A DNA stretch of 64,000 bases from Streptomyces davaonensis JCM 4913 (GTDB lineage: Bacteria; Actinomycetota; Actinomycetes; Streptomycetales; Streptomycetaceae), in contig NC_020504.1 in assembly GCF_000349325.1 (NCBI RefSeq), positions 6,730,053 through 6,794,052 of the forward strand, read 5' to 3'. Position 1 is the first letter of the stretch; each line of letters starts with the position of its first letter. Under the pieces are notes generated by a model. The model searched no databases. It worked only from the letters and a program-made list of their open reading frames with translations, and was not told where the DNA came from. Of this stretch, positions 29,919 through 39,946 are shown piece after piece. A program made the position numbers and the translations under genes.

Positions 29919-31055
29919 TCAGGGCAGCGGTGTGTACTGGAGGTTGGGGAAGTAGTCCTCCCTCGTGCCCTCGCGGTGGACGTCCCAGGTGGCGCAGTGG
30001 AGGGAGCCGCCGTACTCGAAGACGTGGCGGAAGGGGATGGGGTAGACCTCGAAGTCGAGCTTGGCGAGGAGGTCCTGGAGGGGCTTTTCCTGTTCCTCGC
30101 AGATGACCTTCGTGGGGGAGATGCTGAGGACGTTCATCGAGAGCCACTTGGAGGACTGGCAGTACGCCGGCATCTCGTTGTTGCTCAGGACCGGCTCCGG
30201 TGCGTCGACCAGTTCCCAGTCGTTCGACAGGAACATCTTCTCCTCGCCCTCCCGCAGCGGGCGGTCCGGGTTGGTGAGGATCAGGCCGGGGCGCAGCGGT
30301 ACGAAGGTGCAGTCGATGTGGGAGGGGAAGAAGTCCAGCGGGAAGTGCACCGTGTGGACGCGGAAGCCGCGGGGCTCCAGGTGCCGCTTCAGCCAGTGGA
30401 TGCCCGCCCGGTTGGTGGTCATCGACTCCTGGACCAGGATGTCCCGGCCGAGGCGGCTCATGTCGGCGGCGTCGAAGATCACTTCGTCCTGGTTGATGCA
30501 GAACTCGAAGTCGTGCATCCGCTCGTGCCGCTTCTCCAGCGGCCACTCCCAGAACTCCTCGCGGTACATGCCGTCCGCCATCGACGGCTTGGGCGCGGTC
30601 GTCCACTCCACGCGCGAGTCCTTGTTCCAGTACTCGTACACCAGCTTGCGGTAGGGCTGGTACTCGAAGTACCGCGCCCGCCGCGACATGGTCGCCTCGA
30701 TGATCTCGTTGCCCATCGTGATCATCACGTCGCGCGGGCAGACCGCGCAGTACTGGTTCTCGACCTCGAAGTCGGGGGTGCGCACCGGAGCGGAGAAGTC
30801 GTGCGGCTCGGGGCGCCGCACGGTGACCCCGTGGGACTCCAGGAGGTCGGCCAGGCCTTGGAGTTCCTCATTGGCCAGGTCGATGGCTTCCTTGGACTTC
30901 GGGCCGGTCGGGAACGCCTCGTCGGAAGCGCGGACGGCGGGCTTGCTGCCCGGCTCGGTCGGCTCGAAGTTGGCGTTGTCGGCGGAGCCGACCACCATCT
31001 CCCGGAGGGGGTCCCACTCGTTCCAGGAATTGACGATCACGGAGTTCTGCTGCAT
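29919..31055 (-). CDS. Arginine:X amidinotransferase
   Basis: A 378-residue amidinotransferase of the AGAT/StrB1 family. The catalytic Cys354 lies in GGSLHCATWD, 24 residues from the end as in the family; upstream are FEFCINQDEVIFDAADMSR and the HxxWLKRHL region with the His of the triad, and SHIDCTFVPLRPG. These enzymes move an amidino group from arginine to an amine, making a guanidino product plus ornithine. As the last gene of the NRPS operon it probably makes a guanidino building block, or tailors an amine of the peptide. Acceptor not predictable. Confidence 0.88.
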   Translation of the reverse strand: MQQNSVIVNSWNEWDPLREMVVGSADNANFEPTEPGSKPAVRASDEAFPTGPKSKEAIDLANEELQGLADLLESHGVTVRRPEPHDFSAPVRTPDFEVENQYCAVCPRDVMITMGNEIIEATMSRRARYFEYQPYRKLVYEYWNKDSRVEWTTAPKPSMADGMYREEFWEWPLEKRHERMHDFEFCINQDEVIFDAADMSRLGRDILVQESMTTNRAGIHWLKRHLEPRGFRVHTVHFPLDFFPSHIDCTFVPLRPGLILTNPDRPLREGEEKMFLSNDWELVDAPEPVLSNNEMPAYCQSSKWLSMNVLSISPTKVICEEQEKPLQDLLAKLDFEVYPIPFRHVFEYGGSLHCATWDVHREGTREDYFPNLQYTPLP

Positions 31056-31096
31056 GGCTACGACCACCTGTCTGGTGCGATGGATCGGTTGGGGGG

Positions 31097-31306
31097 TCAG
31101 GCCGCGTCCGCGTCGGCGAGGCTCGCGGGGCGCATGTCGGTCCAGTTCTTCTCGATGTGGTCGAGGCAGCTCTGCCGGTCGGCGTCGGCCACCACGACCT
31201 CCCAGCCCGGCGGTACCTGGGCGAAGGCGGGCCACAGGCAGTGCTGGCGTTCCGCGTTGACGAGCACGTGGAAGGTGCCGTTCTCGTTGTCGAAGGGGTT
31301 GGTCAT
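31097..31306 (-). CDS. mbtH: MbtH-like protein
   Basis: A 69-residue MbtH homologue with the conserved Trp residues and the closing signature [14 protein letters not shown]. MbtH proteins bind adenylation domains and are required for folding or activity of many of them. Its ATG overlaps the stop of NRPS-A (ATGA at 31303-31306), so the two are translated together. It is the only MbtH gene in the window and may serve all three synthetases. Confidence 0.95.
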   Translation of the reverse strand: MTNPFDNENGTFHVLVNAERQHCLWPAFAQVPPGWEVVVADADRQSCLDHIEKNWTDMRPASLADADAA

Positions 31307-34300
31307 GGCTGGGTTCCCTCTTCTGTCGCCGTGATCTCTGTTGCCGTGATCTCTGTTGCCGTGATCTCTGCTGCTGTGATCGCTTCTGCCAGGGCGCGCG
31401 CGGTACGGCGCTCGAAGACGGTCGCCACATCGACGCTCCGGCCGAACTCCGCCTCGATACGGCCCGCCAGGCGCAGCGCCGTGAGCGAGTCGCAGCCGAG
31501 GGTGAAGATGTCGGTGTCCGCCGCGACGGACCCCCGGCCCAGGACCTCCGCGATCAGGTCGCACAGCCGTCGCTCCGGTGCGTCGGCCAGGAACCGTTCG
31601 GTCCGGTCGGACAGAGCCTCGGGCAGCTCGGTCAGCAGGTCCCGCAGGTACGCCGCCGTCCGCGCCCCCGTCTCCGGGTCCAACAGGTCGGCACGGTGGC
31701 CGAGTTCGAGGGACAGGCGCGTGCCGGGGGCAACCATCAGCTTCAGCGGGTAGTGGTAGGCGTCGTGTCCGGCGAAGTCCACCAGGCTCAGGCCGTCGTC
31801 GGGGCTCGCCATGGCCTCGGCGGTCGGGAAGTTCTCGAACACCACACAGGTGTCGAACAACGTGCCGAGGCCCGCGGATCGCTGAATGTCCGTCAGCGGC
31901 TGGTGGTGGTACGGGAGAAGGTCGGCCTGTTCCTCCTGGAGCCGGGCGATCAGCTCGGCCAGCGGCTCCGTCGGGGACAGCCGGACCCGTACGGGCACGG
32001 TGTTGATGAACACGCCCACCGTCTCGGCGACGTCCGGCAGATCGACGGCCCGGCCCGAGACCGTCGCTCCGAAGACCAGGTCCCGGCGGCCGGTCGTACG
32101 GTGGAGGCACAGGGCCCAGGCCACCTGGACGAGGGTGTTCAGGGTGACGCCCTGGTGCCGCGCCGCCTCGACCAGCTTCGTGGTCTCCTGCTCGGTCAGC
32201 TCGACCGTGATGCGTTCGGGCAGGGTGCGGATGCGTGCGGTGTCCTGGTCGGGGCAGACCAGCGTGGGCTCCCGCAGGCCGGTCAGCGCACCTCGCCAGG
32301 CGGCGCGCGCCTCGTCCCGGTCCTGACCGGCCAGCCAGCGCAGGTAGTCGGGATAGTGGCCGGGGGTCGGCAGAACGGAGTCGTCGTTGCCGGTGTCGTA
32401 GAGCGCCAGCAGGTCGCGCAGCATCAGCGACGTGGTCCAGCCGTCCACGATCAAGTGGTGCATGGTCAGCACCACCTTGTGGCGCTCCGGCTCCAGGGCC
32501 ACCACGGTGCAGCGCATCAACGGCGGTCGGCTCACCTCGAAGCGGTGGCGCCGGTCGGCGTCGAGCAGTTCTTCCAGGCGTGCGTTCTGCTCCGGTGCGT
32601 CGAGGCCGGCCAGGTCGTGGGTGTGCCAAGGCATCCGGACCTGTTCCGGGATCACCTGGACCGGCTCTCCCGACGACCGCTGGAGGAAGGCCGCGCGGAG
32701 CATCGGGTGCCGCCGCAGCAGGGCGTCGCAGGCACCCCGGAGACGCTGGACGTCCAGCGGGCCCCGCGTCTCCAGGGCGATCTGCACGGTGTAGACGTCA
32801 GGGCCCCGCCTGTCGTAACGGGCGTGGAAGTACAGCCCTTCCTGCACCGGAGTCAGGGGGAGGAGCGAGGCCACGGGCATCTGCACCTGGGCGGCGAGCC
32901 GGGCCTCTTCCCGGTCGTCGGGGCGCTGCCTCGGGGAGGACTGCCCCGGCGTCCCCGTCCCGTGGGCCACCAGTGCGCGCAGGGCCTCGAACCAGAGACC
33001 GGCCAGCTCCTCCATGTCCTGGTGGGACAGCAGACGGCGCGCCCACAGCCAGTGGGCAACCAGCCGCGGGCCGGTCGAGCCGCCGTCGACCACCGCGTTC
33101 AGCTCGACGACGTGCGACATCGGCATGCGCGGATCCGCGCCGCTCGGCAGGATGTCCGACTCGGGCGCCACCGCCCAGTCCGCGTCGCCCGAACCCTCGT
33201 TGCGGCCGAGGTAGTTGAAGCAGAGCTGCGGCTCAGCGGCCGACGAGAGCTGCACCGCCGTACCGGGGTTGAGGTGGCGCAGCAGGCCGTACCCGATACC
33301 GCGCCGGGGGATTTGCCGCACCGCGTCCGCGACCCCGCGCACCGCCTCGCCGAGCCGCTCGGCGCCGGGATCGACGCCCGGCGTCCAGTCGCCGATGCCC
33401 GCGTCGATCCGGACCGGGTACAACGAGGTGAGCCAGCCGACGGTGCCCGACAGGTCGACGTCCGCACCGACCGGTTCGCGGCCGTGTCCCTCCACGTCGA
33501 CCAGCACGCCGGTACGGCCGCCCGACTCGGCGCGCCGCCAGGTGGCGACGGCCAGGGCGAGGGCGGTGAACAGCACCTCGTGGGTCGTGGCGCCGTAGGC
33601 GGCCGGCACCGTGGTGAGCAGGGGCTCGGTCAGGTCCTCGGGGAAGGTGAGGCGCAGCTCGTCGGCGGTTGCGTGGATGTCGTGGGACGGGGAGAGGCGG
33701 CCCTCGGTGAGGTCGATGCCCTTCGCGTCCAGAACCTGGCGCCAGAAGGGGAGTTCGTCCAGGGTGGCGGGCGCGGTCGCGGCGGTGTGCAGCTCCCCGG
33801 CCCAGTCCCGCAGGGACACCGGGACCGGGTCCAGGCTCGGGGCCGTGGTGGCTGCGGCTTCCTGCCAAGCGGTGTACAGGTCGGTCAGAAGGATGTGCCA
33901 GGAGACCGCGTCCACCGCCAAGTGGTGGACGGTGACGAGCAGTCGGCCCGGGCGGTCCTCGCCGCGGTCGAACCAGGTGACGCGCAGCATCGTGCCCTCG
34001 CGCGGGGCCAGCGCGTCGGCGTCCTGCCGGGCGCACTCGGCGATCCGCAGCCGGGCCTTGTCGTCGGACAGACCGGCGAGGGGGACCCGGCGGAGGTGGT
34101 CGTGCGCGGCACCGGACGGGGTGACGACGAGAGACCCGTCTTTCTCAAGGCGTGCGCGCAGCGACTGGTGCCGGTCCATGACGGCCCCTACGGCCCTGGT
34201 CAGTCGCTCGGTGCCGAGGCCGGCCGGTACCCGGATGAGGGTCGACTGGTGGAAGGCGTCGATCGTGCCGCCGTACTCGCGCAGCCGGTGCATGATCGGT

Positions 34301-37300
34301 GTGGCGGGGATGACGGCGGAGTCCTGGGCGGCGGGCTCGGTCTTCTTCTCGGGGGCCGGTTGGCTGTTCTGGCGTAGGAAGGTGTCGAGTGCCTCGGGTG
34401 TGCGGTGTGCGAAGACCTGCTTTGGTGTGAGGCGTACGCCTGCTTCGCGTGCTCGGGCGACGAATTGGATGACGGTGATGGAGTCGCCGCCCAGGGTGAA
34501 GAAGTCGTCCTTCACGCCTACGGTGTCGCGGCCCAGTACTTGCCCGAACAGCCCGGCCAGCGTTTCCGCCACCCCTGGGGTCTCGGGCTCCGGCTTCTTC
34601 GCCGGGGCCGCTTGGCTGTTCTGGCGTAGGAAGGTGTCGAGTGCCTCGGGTGTGCGGTGTGCGAAGACCTGTTTCGGTGTGAGGCGTACGCCTGCTTCGC
34701 GTGCTCGGGCGACGAATTGGATGACGGTGATGGAGTCGCCGCCCAGGGTGAAGAAGTCGTCTCCCACGCCCACCGCGTCGCGGCCCAGTACCTGCCCGAA
34801 CAGCCCGGCCAGCGTCTCCACCACCCCCGGGGCGGTGGCCGTCTGCTCCGCCGAGGCCGCTGCCGCGGTCGCCGCGGCTTCCGGCGAGGGCAGGGCGTCC
34901 CGGTCGACCTTGCCGTTGGGGGTGAGGGGGAGGTCCGGCAGCGGTATGTACGCCGACGGGGCCATGTAGGCGGGGAGTTGAGGTGCGATCCGGTCGGCGA
35001 GGGAGGTCAGTTCGGGCTCGCGGCCGGGTTCCGCGACGACGTAGGCGACGAGGCGGGGCGCCCCGAGCCGGTCCTCGCGTACCGCCACGGCGGTCCGGGC
35101 GACGGCCGGGTCGGTGCCGACGACGGCCTCGACCTCGCCCAGCTCGATCCGGTAGCCGCGGACCTTGACCTGGTCGTCGGTGCGTCCCAGGTAGACCATC
35201 ACGCCGTCGGAGCGCCACTTCGCCAGGTCGCCGGTGCGGTACATCCGGGCCCCGGGTGCGCCGAACGGATCGGCGACGAAGCGTGCCGCGGTGAGGCCTC
35301 GGCGTCCGAGGTAGCCGCGGGCGAGGTTGTCACCGCCGATGTACAGCTCGCCGGGGACGCCCGCGGGCACCGGGCGCAGGCAGCGGTCGAGGACGTAGAG
35401 CCGGGCGCCGGGGACGGGGTGGCCGATCGGCACCGCGCCCCGGGGCAGGGGGTCCGAGGGTTCGAGCCGGTACTCCATGCAGCCGACGGTCGCCTCGGTG
35501 GGGCCGTACTCGTTCACCACCGTCACGTCCGGGTGTCGGGCGCGCCAGGCGGCCAGCGCCTCGCCGGTCAACTGCTCGCCGCCCAGGACGAGTTCGCCGG
35601 TGGGTGAGTACCACCTGTCAGCTGTCGTGAGCACGGGCAGGTGGCTGGGCGTGGCCTTGACGAAGGCCGGCGGGCGGTCCGTGGCCCCGGCCGGGGCGTC
35701 GAAGTCCTCCAGGTCCACGACGCGGACGAGTCCGCCCGCGGTCAGCGGGCCGAAGATGCCGGTGACCGTGAGGTCGAACGACGGCGGCGAGTGCACCAGT
35801 GCCTGCTCGGCGAGCCCGGGATAGGCGGCGCGCGCGAAGGCGAGGTAGTGGTCGACCGTACGGTGCTCCACCGCGACGCCCTTGGGCCGGCCGGTCGAGC
35901 CGGAGGTGTGGATGACGTAGGCGAGATCTGCGGGGCGGACGGGGGCGCCGCGCTCGGTGTCGGTGGGTGACTGCCCTGGCAGCGCTGCGAGTTCGGCCGT
36001 AATGGCCGGGTCGCTGACCGGGATCACCAAGGGGTGTCCGGCGAATGCCGGGAGGCTTGCGTCGGCGCATACGACGGCGGACGGCGCGGCGTCGTCGAGC
36101 AGGAACGCGATGCGCTGCGCGGGGTATCCGGGGTCGACCGGCAGATAGCCCGCGCCCGTCTTGAGGACGCCCAGCAGGGACACGATCAGGTCCGTGGAGC
36201 GGGGCAGGGCCACCGCCACCAGGTCGCCCGGCCGTACCCCCCGCTTCAGCAGCAGCCGGGCCAGCCGGTTGGCGGCCTCGTCCAGGGCTCGGTAGTCGAG
36301 GGTGCGGTCCGGGTCGGCGACGGCCGGTGCGTCGGGCGTACGGCGTACCTGCTCCTCGAACCGCTCCACCAGGGTCCGGGCAGGCGACTCGACCTGATGG
36401 CCGCGTCCCCACTCGCCCAGCAGCCGGTCGTGCTCCTCGCCGGTCAGCAGGGGGAGTTGTGCGACGGGGGTCGCGGGGGTGCGGGTGAAGGAGTCGAGCA
36501 GCAACAGCAGCCGGGAGCGGACGAGTTCCATGCGGTCGTCGTCGAACACGTCTGTGCGGTAGCTGAGCTGGAGGCCCAGGCGGGGGCCGGGTTCGGCGAC
36601 GACGCTGAGGGGGTAGTGCGTGGCGCCGGTGACCTCCTGCTGACCGGCCGCGTCGCCCGAGTCCGTCAGCGGGGCGATCCGCAGGCCGGGCACGCCGTCC
36701 TGGATGTCGTTCCAGTCGAGGGGTGCGTTGCCGAAGCCGGTGGAGGTGTCGAAGAGGGTGTCGAGACCGGACAGTCGCCGCACCTCGGTCAGGCCGAGGA
36801 ACTGGTGGTCGGCCAGCGCGAGTTGCTCCTCCTGGAGCCGGGCGAACAGTGCGGCGAGGGACTCCGCGGGGTCGATCCTGACCCGGACCGGGACGGCGTT
36901 CATGAGCAGGCCCACGACCGAGTCGGCGCCCGGCAGCTTGGGCGGACGGCCGTGCACGGTCTGGCCGAACACCACGTCGTCCCGTCCGGTCAGCACGGAC
37001 AGCAGCAGCGCCCAGACGCCCTGGACCACGGTGTTGAGGGTGAGCCCGTGCTCGCGGGCGGTCGCCGACAAGGCCGCGGTGGCGGACTCGGAGAGCGTGA
37101 CGTGCGTCAGGCCGGGCATCGCGCCGGTGTCCGCCGCGGGCGCGCCGGGAGCGACCAGCGTCGGTTCCACGAGGCCGTCGAGGGCGGTGCGCCAGGCCTG
37201 TTCGGCGGCCGGGCGGTCCTGGCGGGCCAGCCAGTGCAGGAAGCTCGCGAAGGGTGTGGCGGGCGGGAGGTCCTGGGCGGTGCCGGTGATCTCGTGGTGG

Positions 37301-37800
37301 TACAGCGTGAACAGGTCCGTGAGGACGAGCGGCAACGACCAGCCGTCCAGCAGGATGTGGTGGTACGTCAGGACGAACGCGTGCTGGTCCTCGGCCAGGC
37401 GGACCAGCGCGAACCGCATCAGCGGCGGGTCCGCCATGTCGAAGCGCCGGACCCGCTCCTCCTCCAGGAAGGACCGCAGCTTCTCGCGCTGGACCTGCTC
37501 GGGGTCGGCGGAGAGATCGAGTTCCGTCCACGGGGTGCGCACCGTGCGCTTGATCAGCTGCACGGCCTGCCCCTCGGCGCGCTGCCGGAAGCCCGCCCGC
37601 AGCACGGCGTGCCGCGCGAGAACGGCCGTACAGGCCGCGCGCAGCGCGTCGGCCGAGACCTCGCCGACCAGTTCGAGCGGTGCCTGGATGGTGTAGACGT
37701 CCACCGCCTCGGAGTCGTACAGCGCGTGGAAGAGCATGCCCTCCTGAAGCGGCGTGAGAGGCAGCACGGACTCGATGGGCGACGGTGTCACTTCGTTCAC
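31303..37800 (-). CDS. Non-ribosomal peptide synthetase, C-A-PCP-PCP-E-C-PCP (NRPS-A)
   Basis: A 2165-residue synthetase that starts with GTG. In order: condensation domain (HHILLDGWS near 148), adenylation domain ([10 protein letters not shown] near 625; FDLTVTG near 672; [11 protein letters not shown] near 762), two nearly identical carrier domains (LGGDSI near 1018 and 1102), epimerisation domain (HHLAVDAVS near 1291), a second condensation domain (HHLIVDGWT near 1780) and a last carrier (LGCDSL near 2100). A hand-read specificity code of D-L-T-K-V-G-E-V-G matches asparagine. It should add D-Asn. The final C-PCP has no adenylation domain and there is no thioesterase domain. The tail contains ITATE repeats. 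Confidence 0.93.
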   Translation of the reverse strand: MNEVTPSPIESVLPLTPLQEGMLFHALYDSEAVDVYTIQAPLELVGEVSADALRAACTAVLARHAVLRAGFRQRAEGQAVQLIKRTVRTPWTELDLSADPEQVQREKLRSFLEEERVRRFDMADPPLMRFALVRLAEDQHAFVLTYHHILLDGWSLPLVLTDLFTLYHHEITGTAQDLPPATPFASFLHWLARQDRPAAEQAWRTALDGLVEPTLVAPGAPAADTGAMPGLTHVTLSESATAALSATAREHGLTLNTVVQGVWALLLSVLTGRDDVVFGQTVHGRPPKLPGADSVVGLLMNAVPVRVRIDPAESLAALFARLQEEQLALADHQFLGLTEVRRLSGLDTLFDTSTGFGNAPLDWNDIQDGVPGLRIAPLTDSGDAAGQQEVTGATHYPLSVVAEPGPRLGLQLSYRTDVFDDDRMELVRSRLLLLLDSFTRTPATPVAQLPLLTGEEHDRLLGEWGRGHQVESPARTLVERFEEQVRRTPDAPAVADPDRTLDYRALDEAANRLARLLLKRGVRPGDLVAVALPRSTDLIVSLLGVLKTGAGYLPVDPGYPAQRIAFLLDDAAPSAVVCADASLPAFAGHPLVIPVSDPAITAELAALPGQSPTDTERGAPVRPADLAYVIHTSGSTGRPKGVAVEHRTVDHYLAFARAAYPGLAEQALVHSPPSFDLTVTGIFGPLTAGGLVRVVDLEDFDAPAGATDRPPAFVKATPSHLPVLTTADRWYSPTGELVLGGEQLTGEALAAWRARHPDVTVVNEYGPTEATVGCMEYRLEPSDPLPRGAVPIGHPVPGARLYVLDRCLRPVPAGVPGELYIGGDNLARGYLGRRGLTAARFVADPFGAPGARMYRTGDLAKWRSDGVMVYLGRTDDQVKVRGYRIELGEVEAVVGTDPAVARTAVAVREDRLGAPRLVAYVVAEPGREPELTSLADRIAPQLPAYMAPSAYIPLPDLPLTPNGKVDRDALPSPEAAATAAAASAEQTATAPGVVETLAGLFGQVLGRDAVGVGDDFFTLGGDSITVIQFVARAREAGVRLTPKQVFAHRTPEALDTFLRQNSQAAPAKKPEPETPGVAETLAGLFGQVLGRDTVGVKDDFFTLGGDSITVIQFVARAREAGVRLTPKQVFAHRTPEALDTFLRQNSQPAPEKKTEPAAQDSAVIPATPIMHRLREYGGTIDAFHQSTLIRVPAGLGTERLTRAVGAVMDRHQSLRARLEKDGSLVVTPSGAAHDHLRRVPLAGLSDDKARLRIAECARQDADALAPREGTMLRVTWFDRGEDRPGRLLVTVHHLAVDAVSWHILLTDLYTAWQEAAATTAPSLDPVPVSLRDWAGELHTAATAPATLDELPFWRQVLDAKGIDLTEGRLSPSHDIHATADELRLTFPEDLTEPLLTTVPAAYGATTHEVLFTALALAVATWRRAESGGRTGVLVDVEGHGREPVGADVDLSGTVGWLTSLYPVRIDAGIGDWTPGVDPGAERLGEAVRGVADAVRQIPRRGIGYGLLRHLNPGTAVQLSSAAEPQLCFNYLGRNEGSGDADWAVAPESDILPSGADPRMPMSHVVELNAVVDGGSTGPRLVAHWLWARRLLSHQDMEELAGLWFEALRALVAHGTGTPGQSSPRQRPDDREEARLAAQVQMPVASLLPLTPVQEGLYFHARYDRRGPDVYTVQIALETRGPLDVQRLRGACDALLRRHPMLRAAFLQRSSGEPVQVIPEQVRMPWHTHDLAGLDAPEQNARLEELLDADRRHRFEVSRPPLMRCTVVALEPERHKVVLTMHHLIVDGWTTSLMLRDLLALYDTGNDDSVLPTPGHYPDYLRWLAGQDRDEARAAWRGALTGLREPTLVCPDQDTARIRTLPERITVELTEQETTKLVEAARHQGVTLNTLVQVAWALCLHRTTGRRDLVFGATVSGRAVDLPDVAETVGVFINTVPVRVRLSPTEPLAELIARLQEEQADLLPYHHQPLTDIQRSAGLGTLFDTCVVFENFPTAEAMASPDDGLSLVDFAGHDAYHYPLKLMVAPGTRLSLELGHRADLLDPETGARTAAYLRDLLTELPEALSDRTERFLADAPERRLCDLIAEVLGRGSVAADTDIFTLGCDSLTALRLAGRIEAEFGRSVDVATVFERRTARALAEAITAAEITATEITATEITATEEGTQP
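31331..31390 (-). repeat. 15-bp tandem repeat coding an ITATE linker
   Basis: Four 15-bp units based on GTGATCTCTGTTGCC (plus strand); the first two are identical and the next two diverge. In the NRPS-A frame they encode successive ITATE-type pentapeptides at the extreme C-terminus, after the last carrier domain. Confidence 0.85.
34361..34564 (-). repeat. Carrier-domain direct repeat, copy 2 (in NRPS-A)
   Basis: This is one of two copies set 252 bp apart that encode the tandem carrier domains. Over the first 150 or so bases the copies differ at only two positions; the rest drifts more. The stretch uses more A/T-ending codons than the flanking adenylation and epimerisation domains. It encodes the second carrier, next to the epimerisation domain. 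Confidence 0.88.
34613..34816 (-). repeat. Carrier-domain direct repeat, copy 1 (in NRPS-A)
   Basis: Partner of the copy at 34361-34564, encoding the first carrier after the adenylation domain. The near identity points to a recent in-frame duplication of 84 codons. Confidence 0.88.
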
Positions 37801-37900
37801 GGTCAGGTTTCCCCGGGGACGGTCGGCGCGCGCGGCAGCGAGCGGCGGGACGGTGGGACGGGAGGGCTACCGGTCGGGAGCGGTTACCGGTGGGGGGCGG

Positions 37901-38863
37901 TCACGCGCTCGGCGCGACCGGCTCCGGCAGGTCGGCGCGGGTGATCAGGTCCGACATGGAGACCAGGATGCGGCGGTCGCCGGTGAACGCCTCGCGGCCG
38001 TGCGACCAGCGCATGTTGTCGATGACCAGCAGATCGTTCAGCGCCCAGTCGAAGCGCTGCGCACGGCGTCCGAACGCGGAGCGGACCGCGGCGACCATGT
38101 CGTCCGGGATCGGCTCCCCGTCGCCGAAGAGCACGTCGTTGGGCAGCCCGTCCGCCCCGAACAGGGCCACCAGGTCGGTACGCAGGCTGCCCGGCAGGGA
38201 CGACTGGTGGAACAGCAGCAGGTGGTTGAACCAGATCTGCTGCCCGGTGCGCGGGTGCGCCACGAGCGCGGGTGCCCGGCGGACCGTACGCAGTCCGTCG
38301 TCCTCGACCCACGTCCACTCCAGACCGCCCGCCGCGCAGAACCGGTCCACCTCCTCGCGGCTGTCGGTCTGGAAGGCCTCGCGCCAGTCGAGGCCGACGC
38401 CGCTGCCGTAGTTGCGCACATAGCGCAGCCCCCGGCTCTCCACGGCCCGGACCACCTCGGCCGGGATGTCCGACAGCACCCGCGCCACGTCCGCGATCGG
38501 GGTGGCTCCGCCGGTCAGGGGCGGGGTGGCGCAGAAGAAGCCCACCCGGCCCGGCCACGCGCCCGCGTACGACGACTCGCAGTGCTGGGGGATCGCCTCG
38601 CGGGCCGGGTACTCGGTGGAGGTGAAGACCCCGTCGCCGACCTCGCTGCGCGGCGTGGACCGCTCGGTGTAGTCCAGGGGTGCGAACCCCAGCCCGTCCA
38701 GGGCCCGCCGGAAGGTGTCGGCACCGTCGGCGGCCGCATCCCGGACCAGGACGGCGCCGGTGCGCGCGAGTTCCTCGTCGACGGTCTTGGCGTGCCGGTG
38801 CGTGAAGGACCCCAGGTCCTCGCCGTCCGCCTCGATCACGGTGATGCCGGTCAGATCGTTCAA
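37901..38863 (-). CDS. TauD/SyrP-like Fe(II)/2-oxoglutarate oxygenase
   Basis: A 320-residue non-heme iron oxygenase. Iron ligands are His94 and Glu96 (HCESSYAG) and His288 (SHGREAF); an Arg in GDRRILV should bind 2-oxoglutarate. The GRVGFFCATPPLTGGATP segment is typical of SyrP-like members, which hydroxylate the beta carbon of an amino acid on a carrier protein. It sits directly before NRPS-A, so the carrier-bound Asn is the obvious candidate substrate (inference). The start appears to be TTG at 38861-38863; a GTG eight codons later is possible. Confidence 0.82.
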   Translation of the reverse strand: MNDLTGITVIEADGEDLGSFTHRHAKTVDEELARTGAVLVRDAAADGADTFRRALDGLGFAPLDYTERSTPRSEVGDGVFTSTEYPAREAIPQHCESSYAGAWPGRVGFFCATPPLTGGATPIADVARVLSDIPAEVVRAVESRGLRYVRNYGSGVGLDWREAFQTDSREEVDRFCAAGGLEWTWVEDDGLRTVRRAPALVAHPRTGQQIWFNHLLLFHQSSLPGSLRTDLVALFGADGLPNDVLFGDGEPIPDDMVAAVRSAFGRRAQRFDWALNDLLVIDNMRWSHGREAFTGDRRILVSMSDLITRADLPEPVAPSA

Positions 38864-38928
38864 CCTTCACAACTCCCAGGTGTGGGCGCCCGGTCGAGGG
38901 GCTCCGCGGTCCGTGGCACCGGCGGCCG

Positions 38929-39717
38929 TCAGCGCAGCGCCGCCGTGATGACGTCGAGCACGGCCGGGGCGCCGGTGAAGAGATAGTCATGGCCGCCCGG
39001 CAGCTGCCGGAGGCTGTGTCCGGCCGGGGCGCAGGCACGCCAGTGGGCCAGCTGGTCCGCGCTCACCAGCGGGTCGTCGCTGCCGCCGAGGATGTGCACG
39101 GGGCAGTCGACCGGCACCGGTCCGTCCGTCAGATACCGCTCCGTCAGGGCGAGGTCCCGGCGGACGGTGCGCAGGGCGTAGCTCAAGTAGGCGGGGTACG
39201 CCCGCAGTTCCGGCGGGAACCCGCCGAACCCCGCCAGCCAGCGCAGCAGACCCTCGTCGTCCCGGTCGGCGATGCGGGCCGGCACCGGGATGTGCGGTGC
39301 CCGGGACGCGGAGACGAACAGGGCCCGCGGCGAGGGCAGTCCGCGCTCGCCGGCCCGCACGGTGATCCGGTGGGCGAGCAGCGCGCCGAAGCTGTGGCCG
39401 AAGACCGCGTACGGGGTCCGGAGTTCGGCCGCGACGCCGTCGAGCACGGCGTCGGCCAGGGCTTCGAGGGTGTCCGGCAGCGGTTCCGCGCTGCGCACTC
39501 CACGACCGGGCAGTTCCACCGTCGCGAGTTCGACGTCGGACGGCGGGGCCAGCCGCCACGGGGCGAACGAGCCCGCGCTGCCGCCCGCTTGTGGCAGGCA
39601 GATCAGGCGCAGGCGGGCGCTGGGCGGGGTCACCCGGCCGACGATCCAGGGACTGTCCTGGCCGCGCGTCGAGGTCTGCGCGGAGGAATGGGGTCGTGCG
39701 GCGGCATCGGTTCGCAT
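38929..39717 (-). CDS. Type II thioesterase (first copy)
   Basis: A 262-residue external thioesterase with the GHSFG nucleophile elbow (Ser109), LPQAGGSAGSF oxyanion region, GSDDPLV acid and PGGHDYLF His. Type II enzymes free stalled carriers from wrong acyl groups; some release products. It leads the leftward operon with the TauD-like gene, NRPS-A, mbtH and the amidinotransferase. The ATG at 39715-39717 has GGGAGG upstream. A copy of the cluster direct-repeat motif lies 95 bp upstream. Confidence 0.9.
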   Translation of the reverse strand: MRTDAAARPHSSAQTSTRGQDSPWIVGRVTPPSARLRLICLPQAGGSAGSFAPWRLAPPSDVELATVELPGRGVRSAEPLPDTLEALADAVLDGVAAELRTPYAVFGHSFGALLAHRITVRAGERGLPSPRALFVSASRAPHIPVPARIADRDDEGLLRWLAGFGGFPPELRAYPAYLSYALRTVRRDLALTERYLTDGPVPVDCPVHILGGSDDPLVSADQLAHWRACAPAGHSLRQLPGGHDYLFTGAPAVLDVITAALR

Positions 39718-39812
39718 TCCGCCCCTCCCCTCTCGGTTCTTCGTTCGGATTCGTTCGCCAACGGGCACGCCCGGCCGGCGCCGCCCAGCGTGGCCGCACA
39801 CCGCACCGCGGA

Positions 39813-39832
39813 CCAGGCATGGCGACCGGCAA
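39813..39832 (-). promoter_or_regulatory. Cluster direct-repeat motif, thioesterase operon
   Basis: On the minus strand the sequence is TTGCC, 8 bases, TGCCTGG. It is one of seven such motifs in the cluster and points toward the leftward thioesterase-NRPS-A operon. It lies 16 bp from the motif of the divergent diiron gene. Confidence 0.65.
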
Positions 39833-39848
39833 TCGTGCTGCCGCCCAG

Positions 39849-39867
39849 TTGCCCGGCGTATGCCTGG
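39849..39867 (+). promoter_or_regulatory. Cluster direct-repeat motif, diiron oxygenase gene
   Basis: TTGCCCGGCGTATGCCTGG, 79 bp upstream of the start codon. TTGCC and TGCC repeat with an 11-12 bp period, about one helical turn. Confidence 0.65.
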
Positions 39868-39946
39868 AGCGCGGCGGGAGAACACGGCGAGGATCGGCCC
39901 CGACCTTCCCGCCCTGTGCCCGTTGCCCGAGGAGATCGCAGTTCCG

